Source: Mytilinidion resinicola
Lineage: Eukaryota > Ascomycota > Dothideomycetes > Mytilinidiales > Mytilinidiaceae
Length of the DNA stretch: 64,000 nt
Direction of reading: 5' to 3'
Assembly: GCF_010093595.1 (NCBI RefSeq)
Contig: NW_022985440.1
Coordinates: forward strand, 1,020,089-1,084,088
Of the stretch, positions 13,041 through 24,878 are shown piece by piece. Position 1 is the first letter of the stretch, and every line of letters starts with the position of its first letter. The position numbers were made by a program, and so were the translations under genes. The notes under the pieces are model-generated. The model ran no database searches. It was not told the DNA's origin and saw nothing but the letters and a program-made list of their open reading frames with translations.

Positions 13041-14235
13041 CTAGATAGACCTCCTACCCTACTTCTCTATAGCTAGAGAGATGGCAACGGAAAAGCTGGC
13101 TATACAGCCAGCCGACTCGTATAGCCACGCCCTAAGAATAGAACTACACGCACGCACGCATATTATATAACCACAGGTACGCCCGCAACAGGGCAACCCC
13201 CCCAATTTCCTATTGTCCTTTAATTTAATACCTCGGCTTTTGAGAAAAAAGGGCACGCGCGTACGGTAAGGGCACGCGCGCCCTAACGCGGACCCCGGAC
13301 CTTACTAACCTTCTGGACACCGTACAACCCTGGAACCTAGGGCCTACGGACACCGGATCGATCCTAGAGAATGCATTAAAATGGCTTACTCCGTGGTGAT
13401 GCTTATAGAGCTGCCACGCGTCCCCTACAGCCGCGCAGAAACAAAAGGAACGTAAGGCGTTATACACTGTAGAAAACAAGGTTTTCACCCGACCGCTATA
13501 GAGCCAACGGTTTCCCCTGGTAAATAAAACCTAGATAGCACTGCCGCATAAACCCTAACAGGAGCTAAATCGGCCTAATAGAACCTAATAATAATAATAA
13601 TAATATTGCTAGCTAGTTTAAATATATTACTAACTGCTAGTATACTAACAGACTTTATAGTAATAGAAATAGAGGCAAAAAGTAGGTAAATAAGGCCTAA
13701 TCTAGGGCCTATAGAGGGCTTAGAATAGGTGGATTAATAGCTATAATACCTCTAGCAGCGTATATTAATTACCTCTATATAGTAAGTTTCCACAGCCTTA
13801 AATTATTAAAATCTATCTATTTCTTATTACTAATACAGACGCAGGAAGAGCGGCAGATAGATCTTTAGTATAGCTATAGCAAAACTTAGTCTGCAGCTCT
13901 TATAAACCGGATAAGGCCCGCAAAGCCTTAAAGTCTATATTTCCTAGCTTCCTCCTATATAGCAGCTCGCCTACAACTCTACATGCATATATATCACAAA
14001 TTTAGCTCGATTTGCACCTGTTAAGCGCCTCCAGGAGGGCCTTACAGGGGCCTATCTATTGGAAATACACCGCAGGAGCCCTAGCGCAGTGAATTGAGCT
14101 CAGTAGCTGCATAGGAACTTCTATAAGGAAGCTTCTATACACATCGGCGGTGTGCGTACAAGCTGCAGGTCACGTGCGGGCCTACACGTGAGCTGGAGGC
14201 CTTAACACCACGGCCAAGGCCTGTATATATTTGTG
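13041..14235. other. Transition region, no supportable gene
   Basis: Bases 13,041-13,500 are moderately GC-rich and lack the RIP look; only short unconvincing frames are present. Bases 13,510-13,980 are again A/T-rich with a TAA microsatellite at about 13,587-13,605 and look like another degraded repeat of unknown type. Bases 13,990-14,230 show nothing recognisable. Confidence 0.5.
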
Positions 14236-14366
14236 CAATGTTGGAAAACGCCACGGAGACGTCGATAGGCCTGCGCGATGCCGATTGAGGCCTGGTAACT
14301 GGCTATCAGGCCTTAATTGGTATAGAGTAGGCCCGCTGGCGTCTCCGTGGCGTTTTTCAGGCATTG
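14236..14366. repeat. Foldback / MITE-like palindromic element, about 131 bp
   Basis: The two halves are imperfect reverse complements over nearly the whole length. The outer arms share AAACGCCACGGAGACG and CAATG ends; inner arms share GGCCT...AATT-AGGCCT. Most arm differences are transitions (G/A or C/T). No coding capacity. Confidence 0.75.
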
Positions 14367-15369
14367 TAGATTGTACAGGGGTGATTTGCAGGCATCATAG
14401 ACTATTGCCCGACGCCTTACCCCGCCACCCTGCACGAAACATAAAATACACAGGGTCCTGCCCAGTGGGTCTTCCTTGTCTAGCTCCGCATACGCCCTCT
14501 CAGGCGTGTCAGACGCTTCTTCCGCATCAAGCGGCTTGTGCTTCGACCGCCCCTGCGCCGATCCCAGGGTAATTTTGGGCGAGGCGAAGCAAGGGTATGC
14601 AGTGTGGCTTCAGGCGTCCATAAGCAGAACCAGGGCCTGCAAAGCTTGGGAATGTGAGACGTGAGATGCTAAGACAGACGGCGTCGGTCGGCCGGCTGAT
14701 ATGGAATCTTTTATATCCGCTTTTAGCTCTTGCTTGGGAGCGAGGTGAGAGGCAGGGATCGAGCGCGGAGTGTGACGAGAAGCTGTAGATTCCATAATGC
14801 TGTAGTTAGGAAAGGTTTCGGATTGAGGATGTTGCGTGTGTTGTAGAAGTGTGTACAGGCCCAACCCCGTGTGCGAACAACTTGCTATCAGCGGTACCCT
14901 AGAGAGGTAACGGGGCATATGGGGTTTGGCGACTACCCTGGGGCTGGAACGTGGGGAGGTGTGGTTGGTTGCTCGGTCCTGTTTTTGTGACCTTAGGTAA
15001 AATGGACTGCGCCGCACCGCGAGGTTAGATGGGTCTATCTTTAGGAGCGGTTTAGGCTTCCATCTTGGGCAACAGCTGAACGGTATGGACGGAGGAGTTC
15101 TGGGAAATTCGGCACGTGAGCTGCACGTGATGTGGTGGTGAAGGCATTGAGCAGAATTCGACTTTGGTAAGTGGAAGCGATTTTCACTATTGAACCTTTC
15201 AGCATTATAGAGATAAATTCGTATGTCTTCAAATATTCGTATGGTAATATATGTACGCTAGAAGGTACACTACAACAAGAAACCATAATTATAACTCCAA
15301 ATGGCTATGCAATATGCAATATGCAAATGAGTACGCCAGTAAATGCAATGGCTCCAAAGCTTCAACAAA
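14367..15369. other. Intergenic region downstream of the ABC transporter gene
   Basis: Moderate GC content; only short overlapping frames with no family resemblance. It presumably holds the 3' UTR of the ABC gene next to 15,370. No repeat or RNA gene recognised. Confidence 0.5.
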
Positions 15370-18300
15370 CTACCTTATCGGCGAAATTACCACATTCTCC
15401 AAAAGCGTCAACACACTTGCATCCCAACTCTGCGTCTCGCCCTTCTGGATTTGATACAGCTCCTTAAACGCGCTCTCCTTCGATAACAGCCTCTGTGGCG
15501 AATCGTATTCCACCAGCTTTCCCCGATTCAATATCGCGACGGCGTCAAAATCAATGATAGTGTCCAGTCGATGCGCGGCCGCAATGATAGTGCAGTGCGC
15601 AAACTCGGTTCGGATGAGCCGCTGCATGAGGGCATCAGTGTTAACATCCACACTCGCAGTCGCCTCGTCGAGGACTAGAATGCTGCCTTTGCGCACCATG
15701 GCGCGAGCAAGGCAGAGGAGCTGGCATTGGCCGTGGGAGAGCATGTCGGATGTGAGCTTATCGTCCAACCAGCTCTCCATGAGGATGTGGCTGAGCTCGA
15801 CTTTCTCCAAGGCAGCAACGATTTCTTGGTCGGAGCAGACATGGAGCGGGTCGACGTTGTCACGGATAGAGCCGGAGAGAACGTAGGGGTCTTGTGGGAG
15901 TGCGATGATGCGGCTGCGGACGTCTTGTCGTGGGAGGTCTGAGATGTCGACGCCATCGATGAGGATTTTGCCGTGAGAGAGATCGAGGAGACGGAGAAGC
16001 GAGGCAATCAGACTGCTTTTTCCGCTGCCGCTACGGCCGCAGAGTGCAATCTTAGTCCCCGGGGCGATGTTAAGATTGACGTTATCGAGCGTAGGTCGGG
16101 AGGCTCCTTGGTGAGAGGCAGTGATGTTCTGGAACTCGATCGCACCGTACATTGGCCACTGGTCTGGTGGGCTGTGGTTCTCATGTGGAAGATTCTCGGA
16201 CTTAACTTCTTCAGTGAAGCTTCGGACTCTTGCAAGCGCGCCCATGGATGTCTCTAGCAAAGTCCAATTCGTGATCAATTGCTTCAACATTTGAGAGAAC
16301 CCCACAAGATTCGCGAGAGCGAGGCCAATGAGGCCCGGGTCACTACTAGCCCCCTTTGTCCCAACGGCAATGATGACTAGAATGACTGCAATTGTGCCCA
16401 CTATCAAATCCAAGACCAGGTTGAGCCATCGTTGGATGCAGTAAAGTAGGTAAAAAGGCTTCTGAGATCTTGCGAGCGCTTCCAAGAAGCGAGTAAGATG
16501 CTGTCGCTCCCACTGGTAGGCTCGAATGGTGACGAGGCCACTTAGTAGCTCAAGGAAATGCGTGAAGAGATGTGCCTTGGTTTCAATGTCCAAAAGGCGG
16601 AGACGTCGGCTAGTACGGAGGTAGAACTTCTGCACCATGTAGACTACTACAAGGCAGAATGGCATCGCTGCACCGATGTACTTTGAAGCTGTCACGATGA
16701 CCAGGAGCTGGGCGATGAGAACGAATGCCATCATAGCGGTCCGGACTAAGGAAACTGGCAGTTCCATGTCGATGAGTTCGAGGTCTTGGCTGAATCGATT
16801 GGTCGTGACTCCGGTGTCTGTTGCTGCGAAAAAACTCATGGGGGCGTTGAGCACAGTATCCAGAAGCCTTTGATGTAGCTTGCGGCCAGATTCCGGAACC
16901 ATCTTCATGATGAGGATCGAGCAAGCGAGAACGAGAGAGGAAATTGCCAGAACGCCCAGCATTGCGTAAATGGATAGATAGTACGTGATTCTCGTGTTAG
17001 GATGCTCGGTGTTGTATTTTGCCCACCATTTCACCCATAGATCTACACAAGCTTGTTAGTATTGTCTTCATGAAACGCAGGAGAGGAAACTTACTTGGGA
17101 ATGCTGTTCCAAATCCATATAGGGCGCAGAAGAAGCAGAAGATGACCCAACGAGTCCACCCAAAGGTGTGGATGTAATATTTATAGATGGTGAGATCACC
17201 GGCCGCAGTCGAGTCTTCTACCGTGGTCAATTCTTTTTCCACCTTTTGAGTTGCTCCAAATCCCTTCAAAGTCTCCTTCTTCTCATCCTTTTCTTGCCTG
17301 TATATCGAGTGGTCCGACAAGGAAGAGCATAAGCTTCTAACGTAGCCATGGTGAAGATACAGCTCTTCGAAGGTACCTTGCTCCCCGATGGTGCCTTTGG
17401 AGTCAAGAGCGATGATGTGATCAGCTTGGGAAAGACGATGCACGGAGTTGGTGACCAAGATGATAGTTGTGTCCGTCTTCCTTAGAAGACCCTTATCGCC
17501 TAGAATCGATTCGAAGACTTGCTCTTCAGTAGAGGCGTCCAGTCCACTCAATGAATCGTCAAACATGACGAGACTCTTACGGAAGTAAAGCGCTCTGGCC
17601 ATGGTCACACGAGCTTGCTGTCCGCCGGATAAGGAGAGGCCCTTGCTTCCAACAACTGTATCATCCCCAAGTGGCATTTGTGAGAGATCTGTCTCAAGGT
17701 CGCAAGCCTGTAGTACAGTGTTGTACCAACTACGGTCGTAGTATGTGTCGTGGATAATATTTTCTTTTACAGTTCCGTTGACCAGCCAGGGATTTTGAGC
17801 ACAATAGGCTATTTCGTTTGAGAAGGATCGGTAGAACCCTTGAGCTGTAGGCATCTCTCCCAAGAGGGCCTTCAAAAGCGTTGATTTGCCGCTGCTCACA
17901 GGACCGACGATCATTACGAGACTTCCTTCTTTGATAGTAAAGTTCAGGCCACGAAGAGATGGTGGTTTGGCTAAGTCCCATCCACAACTGGCGTTGTGAG
18001 CAACGATACAGTCTTTCTTATTTGAGAACGTAGAGTTGCTCGAGATGCGTGAGAGATTGATTGTGGTTTCATCGATCGATTTCCTGTTTGGGAAAGTATT
18101 GAAGCGTGGCGAACGAGAAGAATCCCTTGAAAATCTCTTTGCTAAATTGTTGAAAGGCGGAGAAGGAGAAGAGTCTCTTGATATTCTGCCCCGGAATGAC
18201 TTAAAATGTGCCGGCGAAACGCTTCGAGATACTGTTCCGCGTAATGTGTTTGGTGGAGCAAGGGTGTCATTATCTCTTGATCTCCTAGTATTGAACGTGG

Positions 18301-20309
18301 AGTAAGGTGTAAGATCTTCATCTTCCTCTTCCTGGAAAGTTGTGTACCGAGAGATACGTGAAAACCCGTCGTCCTCTGAATGGCGTTCGTCAACCTCGGG
18401 GTGATCCAGGAACCGTTTCTCTTCCTCAGCCTCAGCGGCAAAGTCGAACTCCTCAGCCGCAGGGCGTTCTATAGGCTTGATGGAAGAGCCTCCCGCCTTT
18501 TCGTCGATGTTGAGGTAAATTCGAATCCGCTCGAAGCAACCCATAGCTGTGATGAGCCCTGAAAGGGAGGTGATGAAAAAGGCTACCGGCTCCATAAGAA
18601 GCTGGAGCAACACCAGAGAAGTGAGGGCGCGGGACGTGTCCAAAGGAGCATAACCTTGGTATTTTGCCAGCATGATGTACGTTCCTAGTGCAAACACGGG
18701 GCTCAAGGAAGTGCTGGTAAAAGATAGCGCGACAATCCTCACTAACAAGGCGCGAAACCGTCTAGAGGTTGTGATCTCCTTTTCACGAAGATTGCGGATC
18801 TGGTTAGCCAAGTGAGGGGTAAGGCCAGTCATCTTGATACCCTTCATCGCTCCTAACATGGAAGCGGTTGCGTCGATTCTTGTCTGGATACGGTCGAGCC
18901 ACGCTTTTTGTGCATTAGCGAGCTTAGGAGAAGCTCCTATCGCGGCACCAGTACAAGCAAAGATGACCCCGAGCGGCACTAGAGCCGCCCACCGAATTTG
19001 TCTATAGAGAAGCCAGACGGAAAGGGCTATTTCGAACAGACTAGCCCACAGTTCGTGGACCTGGCGAAGACCCGCGGTTATACGCTCAACGTCCGCGTTC
19101 ATCAAAGTGACTGCTTCCGACTCTTTCAGTGCCGATGAGCTGAGCGTCAACGTTTTGCGGTACAGAAGGCCAACCAGAGTACCACGTAGCTTCGCGATGC
19201 TCCGGTAGGTTCGGTGTTGGTGAAGACCGCCGGCAGTAGCATACCCAGAGTAGACAAGGACATATGCGGCGATGAGGCCATACCCGACTGCTTTGCGGTT
19301 TGCATAGTCGTGCTTGGTCAAGTAGCTCAGGACGCGCTCGAGAAGGAAGGGTTGACTGAAGTTAAATCCAGTAGCACACATCCTGGGTAAGATTGCGGAC
19401 GCAAAGGTTCGCCAATGATGCCGAACGGCAATGAAGAACAAGCCATTGGGTCGGGTTTTATAAGGCGCTAGATACGTCAGCGGATGAAGTGTTAGAGAAA
19501 GCAAAAATTCTTACATGTCTCCCACTTCTCGAATAAACCAAGGAGTTCTTTCTCTCCAACAAGTGCTGGCTGGAGCTCAAAGAGCCCACTCTCTTGAAGA
19601 GGGGTTCGGTATCCTCTGAGAAGCATGGGGTTTATCCACCAGAAGGTCAGGCGACTGAAGAAGCCACTTGTAGCCTCCGGTGAACTCTCCTTCACGATCA
19701 GCCATGCCTGCTTTCCCTTGAGCTCAAGACCAAGGAGAAAGACCTTGATCAATGTTGCTATCAGAAGCATGATAGCGAGTGGCCGAGCGCCATTTGTAGC
19801 CCAAAGTGTACGTGTTCGAGCTGCATCGAAAACGGCAGAAACGGTAAGGTATGTGGTGATAATTGTCGAAGGTCTAAGGCTCCGGTAGTGTTCGAAGTGC
19901 GACACCAATCCAAGCATGCCGGTCGCTATGATGCTGAATACTGTGCATGCTACTTTCGCTCTCGTTTTGACAGTTTCGGGCATCGCCATTGCACCTAATG
20001 AAATGAGCTGGACTGCTCCATAGAGCAGATAACCAGACTGGATTAAGTCAGTAAAGCTGAAGGGGAGATGTTGAGTTTTAGATTCTAGATTCTTACCTGC
20101 TTCGCAAAATGCCATCTTCGGCCACTTGCTTTTATGCTGGCCTTGTGTAGTTTGTACAGTCGGAGGAAAAGAAATGGCAACGCGACGATGAAGGGTATTA
20201 TAGAAAGGAAAACCTCCTCGAAGAACAAGGTAAAATCAAATCCGCCATAGCAGTGGGGATTAGCAGGCCCAAAGGCTTTCTGTGTATCTATTGAACATGA
20301 TGACGCCAT
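15370..20309 (-). CDS. ABCC-type (MRP-like) full ABC transporter
   Basis: Model: complement of 15370-17042, 17095-19467, 19515-20037 and 20097-20309, 1593 aa. Introns are 52, 47 and 59 bp, with branch sites TACTAAC (first) and CTGAC (third). An upstream ATG at 20357 in the same frame would add 16 residues. Order: N-terminal membrane segments, first transmembrane domain, a Ser/Arg-rich linker, NBD1 (Walker A Lys773 in GPVSSGKST, signature LSGGQ, Walker B VMFDD), second transmembrane domain, and NBD2 (Lys1378 in GRSGSGKSS, signature variant LSHGQ, Walker B LVLDE). Length and order fit fungal ABCC exporters of plasma membrane or vacuole. Its place beside a P450 and a FAS pair suggests export of the pathway product, which is inference. 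The substrate cannot be read from sequence. Confidence 0.93.
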
Positions 20310-20357
20310 CGAAAGTAGACAAAAGGAAAATAACGACAAAAAGGATAGGAAAGTCAA

Positions 20358-21165
20358 AGGTTTGAGATGCAGTAGGAGATTGAATGTACAGTTGAGGGCT
20401 GTGAATTAGCAGTTGGCCATGTCGATATTAGTGGGATGACTGCAACGATCGGAATGATCCATTCTTGGTGTCTCTAAGCCGGATGCTGCGCAGCACATTT
20501 GTCCGCAAGTCTCTGTACCTAGGTTGTAGGCTGGAGAGGCTGAGTTCAAAATTGGGTAGTAGAAAGACTCCGACTATCCCGAAGATCCGTTTCCTGCAAT
20601 TGGACTAGAGGCCAGTGACAGCGCTGACGAGACCCACAGAGTCGACCATGTACAGCCCCCTGCGACGGCCGTCTTCTAGAAGGGTAATACAAGACGGTAA
20701 GATTCATTCCGTGGGTATTTTTAGGCCGCCTCGCTCGCTAGACGTGCGGTGCTATGTATTGCGGTGTGGAGCTCCAGCGGCTCAGCGGTACCCTGCAACG
20801 TCTGCGCCTCCCTGCATGCCACGTGGCGCCTAGCGACGGTGAGCGAGGGCCATATTACAAGGTCTGCAATGCTTGTCCAGCGGTCCCTGCGTGAGTGATG
20901 GGGTGGGTGACCGTTGAGCTGGGAGGACGATGGATGCAGAAGGATGAAAGTGGGAGCTCCGCTGAGACGGTCCCTGTGCCCCGATACCCAAAGCGGATGC
21001 CGTCACGTGCGAGACATCAATCATTTAGCCAGACTTTCATGCGTCGGTTGATCGTAGGTATTGTCAGACTATACGAGCGGGCGGCACGCTCAACGTACTC
21101 GAGGTTTTTGGTGATTAGTCTCGGATGTTTTGCCCTGCTAAATAAAGAACATATCTTCAACGTTT
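20358..21165. other. Intergenic region upstream of the ABC transporter
   Basis: This should contain the ABC promoter, reading leftward. No open frame resembles a known family and no clear element is seen. Confidence 0.5.
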
Positions 21166-21443
21166 CTGTAGGTCGATCTCGTGAAGGACCTGCCGAGCAG
21201 ACGGGTCCGGGCCATCTAGCGAACGAGCATCAAAGAAGCGAATGCCGCTGTGCTTCAGAATGTGCTGCTCGTACTTCTTCTTGATATCGAGATCCGTGAT
21301 CGGCTGGTGACTTTCTTTCTCGACCCACCCATGATACGGTACACCCTCAGCGCTTTGATATTCAATGAGTCCCATCATCCAGGCCATCTCGATATGGCCT
21401 TCCAAAGAAAGTTCCCCATGAGCTTCCATTTGCCATCGAGTGC
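21166..21443 (-). pseudogene. Inverted 278-bp duplicate of the FAS alpha ketosynthase region
   Basis: By eye this is identical, base for base, to the reverse complement of 27845-28122 inside the FAS alpha gene; similarity stops sharply on both sides. It carries about 92 codons in frame (from TRWQMEAHG to HEIDLQ) without start, active site or splice context, so it cannot make a working protein. It lies between the ABC and P450 genes. The full identity points to a very recent copying event or to continuing gene conversion. A transcript through here on the + strand would be antisense to FAS alpha; that is speculation. Confidence 0.9.
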
Positions 21444-21970
21444 AAGAGATGTTCACTTTTCTGGGTGCTTTTTCGTAAATATTTGCACATTTCTCTGCTA
21501 GTATTTGCGGTGCTTCGAAGCATGAATAAGGATTTGATTCCATGGGGTGTGCGACTAATTCCTGTACACCTGACTGTTGGAAGATATCAATCTGACGCTC
21601 TTGGCCACGCGACTTCCGGATCTACTGGTCACGTGCAGGCCTCTGTAATACATATGGGCTCAGCCCCTTCAGTAGAATACAATCAAGGATTCACTTCCAC
21701 ACTGACTACCACTGCCTGAGGTCGCCCAGCCAGCTTCCTGATTCCTTCAAATTATGAGCTTCTTTGATTTCATATCCCTAAAGATATATGAAGGCACTAT
21801 TCTATGACGGCGCGAGGAAAGTCTACACAGATTCAAGATGAAGCATTTCGAATAACAGTTAAAAGTAATCCAATATAATTCAATTACGCTGTGCTTCAGG
21901 TTCAAAGTGGTATCTATGTATATACATACACGCGCAACAATGTAAATTATCGAGAAGAGCAAGCCAAGCC
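21444..21970. other. Intergenic region 3' of the P450 gene
   Basis: Short frames only. Probably holds the P450 3' UTR near 21,970. Nothing else recognised. Confidence 0.5.
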
Positions 21971-23706
21971 CTAAGACGAAGCAGAGCGAAACTGGAGCAG
22001 GGGCCCATCTTTCGACATCGTGATATGATCCCGAAGCTGGAATTCGTCTAGACGGTGCCTCCCATACTCCGCTCCCACACTGCCTCCGGACTTGTCGCCC
22101 GCTGCAGTGCTGAAGTCCAACCTGTACAGAACAACCGCCATCGTGAGCATCATCTCGACCAACGCAACGCCCTTTCCGATGCAGCCTCTTGGGCCTGTTG
22201 AGAACGGGACGAATGCGGAGGTTTGATCGATAGCTTGCTGTGTGGAGGCCTCCTTCTCGACGAGCCATCGGTCAGGGTTGTACTTGAACGGATCTGCGAA
22301 GTAGTCTTCCTTGTGGTGGATGCTGTAGATGGGTACGCCCACTTCGCAGCCTCCGGGAATGAACTCGCCATTGACGACAGCACCGCCAGCTGGAACTTCG
22401 CGGGAAAGGGCGAGGCCGACAGAGGGAGACATGCGCATTGCCTCATCAATACAGGCACGGAGGTAGCGGCAGCTGCTAAGCTTAGCACCACCTTTAATAT
22501 CGTCTTTGCTGTCAAAGGTAGAGCGAATTTCCGCGGCAGCGCGGGCATAGGAATCTGAATTGCGGCTCAAGTAGAAAAAGACGGAAGTCATGGCGGTGGC
22601 AACGGTGTCAGCGCCAGCAACCACGAGAGTTGTGCTCTCAGCAATTATTTCCGTGTTGTTGAAGCCGAGGCCGGTCTCAGGGTCTTTGGCATCTGAGAGG
22701 ATTTGGAAGAGATCCTTGCGAGCTGTCCGGTCGTTCCTTTTGGTGTCTCTAAGAAGCTTGCCGACGAAGCCGATGAATGCGTTCCTAGCAGCGATAGCTT
22801 GGGGGAACAGGACTTTATCGAGGCGGAACATCTTCAGGATTGGTGCTTGCAGAATGGAACTGACACGGATATTCGACGTTTCAATGACCTTTACAACGTA
22901 TCGGTAAGTTGGCCGTTCGAGCATGTTGTATTTGCCTTGGAAAATCAAAGAGGTCATGATGTCGAAGGCCAGATAGTTGCACCACTCCGACATGTTCCGT
23001 GTCGGGTTCCAGGCCTTTTCAACACTTGAGTTTTCTGCCTCCTCTTCGACAGTCTGAAGCATGCGATCGCAGAATCGGTTGATGATTTCAAGCATAGCAG
23101 GCTCGAAGTTGCGGATGACAGCATCGGAAAGACCCTGGCTGATGACTCGTCTGCGGCGGCCGTGGTCTTTCTTCTCTCTGACGGTGAGAGTGTTGAGGGC
23201 TTGGTGGACCATAGCGGAATAGTTCTTGCTCTTTAGAAAGTTCTTGTTTTGCGAATAGATATCTAAACGATGATCAGTATGTGAAGCTGGAAGCTAAGGT
23301 AGGCAGCTTACCCTTGATACCCGTAGCAGTGTTTACATTCAAGCGATTTGGGGCATAGCGAACGAAGTCGCCATACTTCTGGTGGCATCGCCACATGTCG
23401 ATGTGGATGTCCCCTTTCCATGCATGATAACCAGCGTAAAGATCGGTGAACCTGGCCAGAAAGGGGCCTGGATGCTTGGACAAAGGGTGGAAATAGATAG
23501 AGTAGATGATCTTAACGAAAATCTAAAGGCACATGTCAGTCTGTATGACAAAGTCTATATTACTGGAGAAGACATACGTAGAGAGCGAGGCCAAGCCCCA
23601 CCAACGAGCACGCTGCAACCAGACTATGACTTGAAGCCAAACGAAGTGCCTTGGTGATGTGAATGGCCGTAGCCGTTGGGGGAACTACAGCGAATGGGGT
23701 CGTCAT
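21971..23706 (-). CDS. Cytochrome P450 monooxygenase
   Basis: Model: complement of 21971-23262, 23312-23522 and 23578-23706, 543 aa. The introns are 49 and 55 bp (GTAAGC...TAG with CTGAT; GTATGT...TAG with CTGAC), and splicing joins a membrane anchor exon to IYFHPLSKHPGP. Motifs seen: hydrophobic N-terminus around residues 25-55 (ER anchor), I-helix AGADT, K-helix EAMR, PERF-region NPDRW, and heme loop FSTGPRGCIGK with Cys474. Length is normal for microsomal fungal P450s. It is transcribed away from FAS alpha across a 1.17 kb shared intergenic region, so the two may be co-regulated. A hydroxylase or epoxidase acting on the FAS-derived chain is plausible but not shown; the CYP family was not assigned. 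Confidence 0.93.
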
Positions 23707-24878
23707 CGTGACGCGAATGAGACGAAGAGGAAATAGATAGGTGTGCTAAGGAGATGAACTTTAAAAGAGAATATTGAACTGAACCAAGGAGATGGACAGA
23801 AAAACTAAAAGTAGATAGAAATGAGAACGAAGGAGATGGACTAGAAAAGCTTCTACATTCTTTACACTAGAATATATACGATCCATCATCTCCGCAGCAA
23901 TCTAGCCTAAGTCACGGACTGCTAGTCCACTACCCACACCCCTCAATCTAATCATGGGCTATGGGTGACTGAGAGAAAGGAAGACTCCGGCTGCCACGGC
24001 TCCAGCCTCAGAGACACTGCCACCTTCCAGCCTTCAATCTCCTGATCAGTGCTGGATTACAGGCCATTGAAGACATTTCGGCAAGCTCCCGATGCGTTTG
24101 TAGACGGGACTATGCTGCGGTGATTCTAAATCGGTCAGTAGCAGACCAGGGCGAGCCTAGTGCAATGACAGCAGGTACCCTACAATTGTGACGACCTGGA
24201 ACGAGGCCAATGGGGAGATAGGGCTGGGAAGACGACTGATGCGTGCATTGTCGTTTCAGAGAGTCGGTGAGGTAAGCCCGTAACTTTACAAGACTATTCT
24301 AGCTTAGCGTCTACACCGGCCCACCGGGCAGGGCCCTGTCGCTATCTCAGTAGCGGTACAACACACGTTCGATCTGCGGGCGGGGTCCCTCCAGCTGCCA
24401 GCTCGCTACATACCTCGCCACCTCGCTACAAGCCCGTCTCACTCAGCCGTTTGAGTGCTGAGTCCAGGAAATCAAGCCACCGAATGTGGGCCTGTGCTGA
24501 ACGCTAAGCATTTAGAGCTGCACGTTCACCATGCCTTCCCCTCGGGGCTGTACCGGCCGTTGAGGGGTTGGAAATGAGGACGCTACTGTGCTGCGGTCTG
24601 CTACATTTCCAATTTTGTAGAAGCTCGACTTTGAAACAAGGTGCTACTGGACTTCAGCCCGAGATTATCATCATATTATACCAGAGTCATTAGCTTCCAT
24701 TTTTATTTGTATCATCTACCTTTCCAGTGTCTTCCATTCGTCGCTCTAATACATCATCTCTCTACCTTATTTTCGGGTTGTGTTTGAAACCTTATCTTTT
24801 TCCTTTCAACCTTTAATTGATCATCACACGACAAACGCTGTCCAAAGGTTCTGAACCCGATCATTAGTCTCCGCAAAG
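23707..24878. promoter_or_regulatory. Divergent promoter region between P450 and FAS alpha
   Basis: 1.17 kb non-coding stretch between two divergent genes. Pyrimidine-rich sequence (24,700-24,840) precedes the FAS alpha start. I could not identify a specific regulator site. Confidence 0.5.

Noticed and set aside
13059..13488. Overlapping short minus-strand frames (65 and 87 codons)
   Set aside because: No family resemblance, no splice logic, and next to repeat DNA; likely chance frames in GC-richer sequence.
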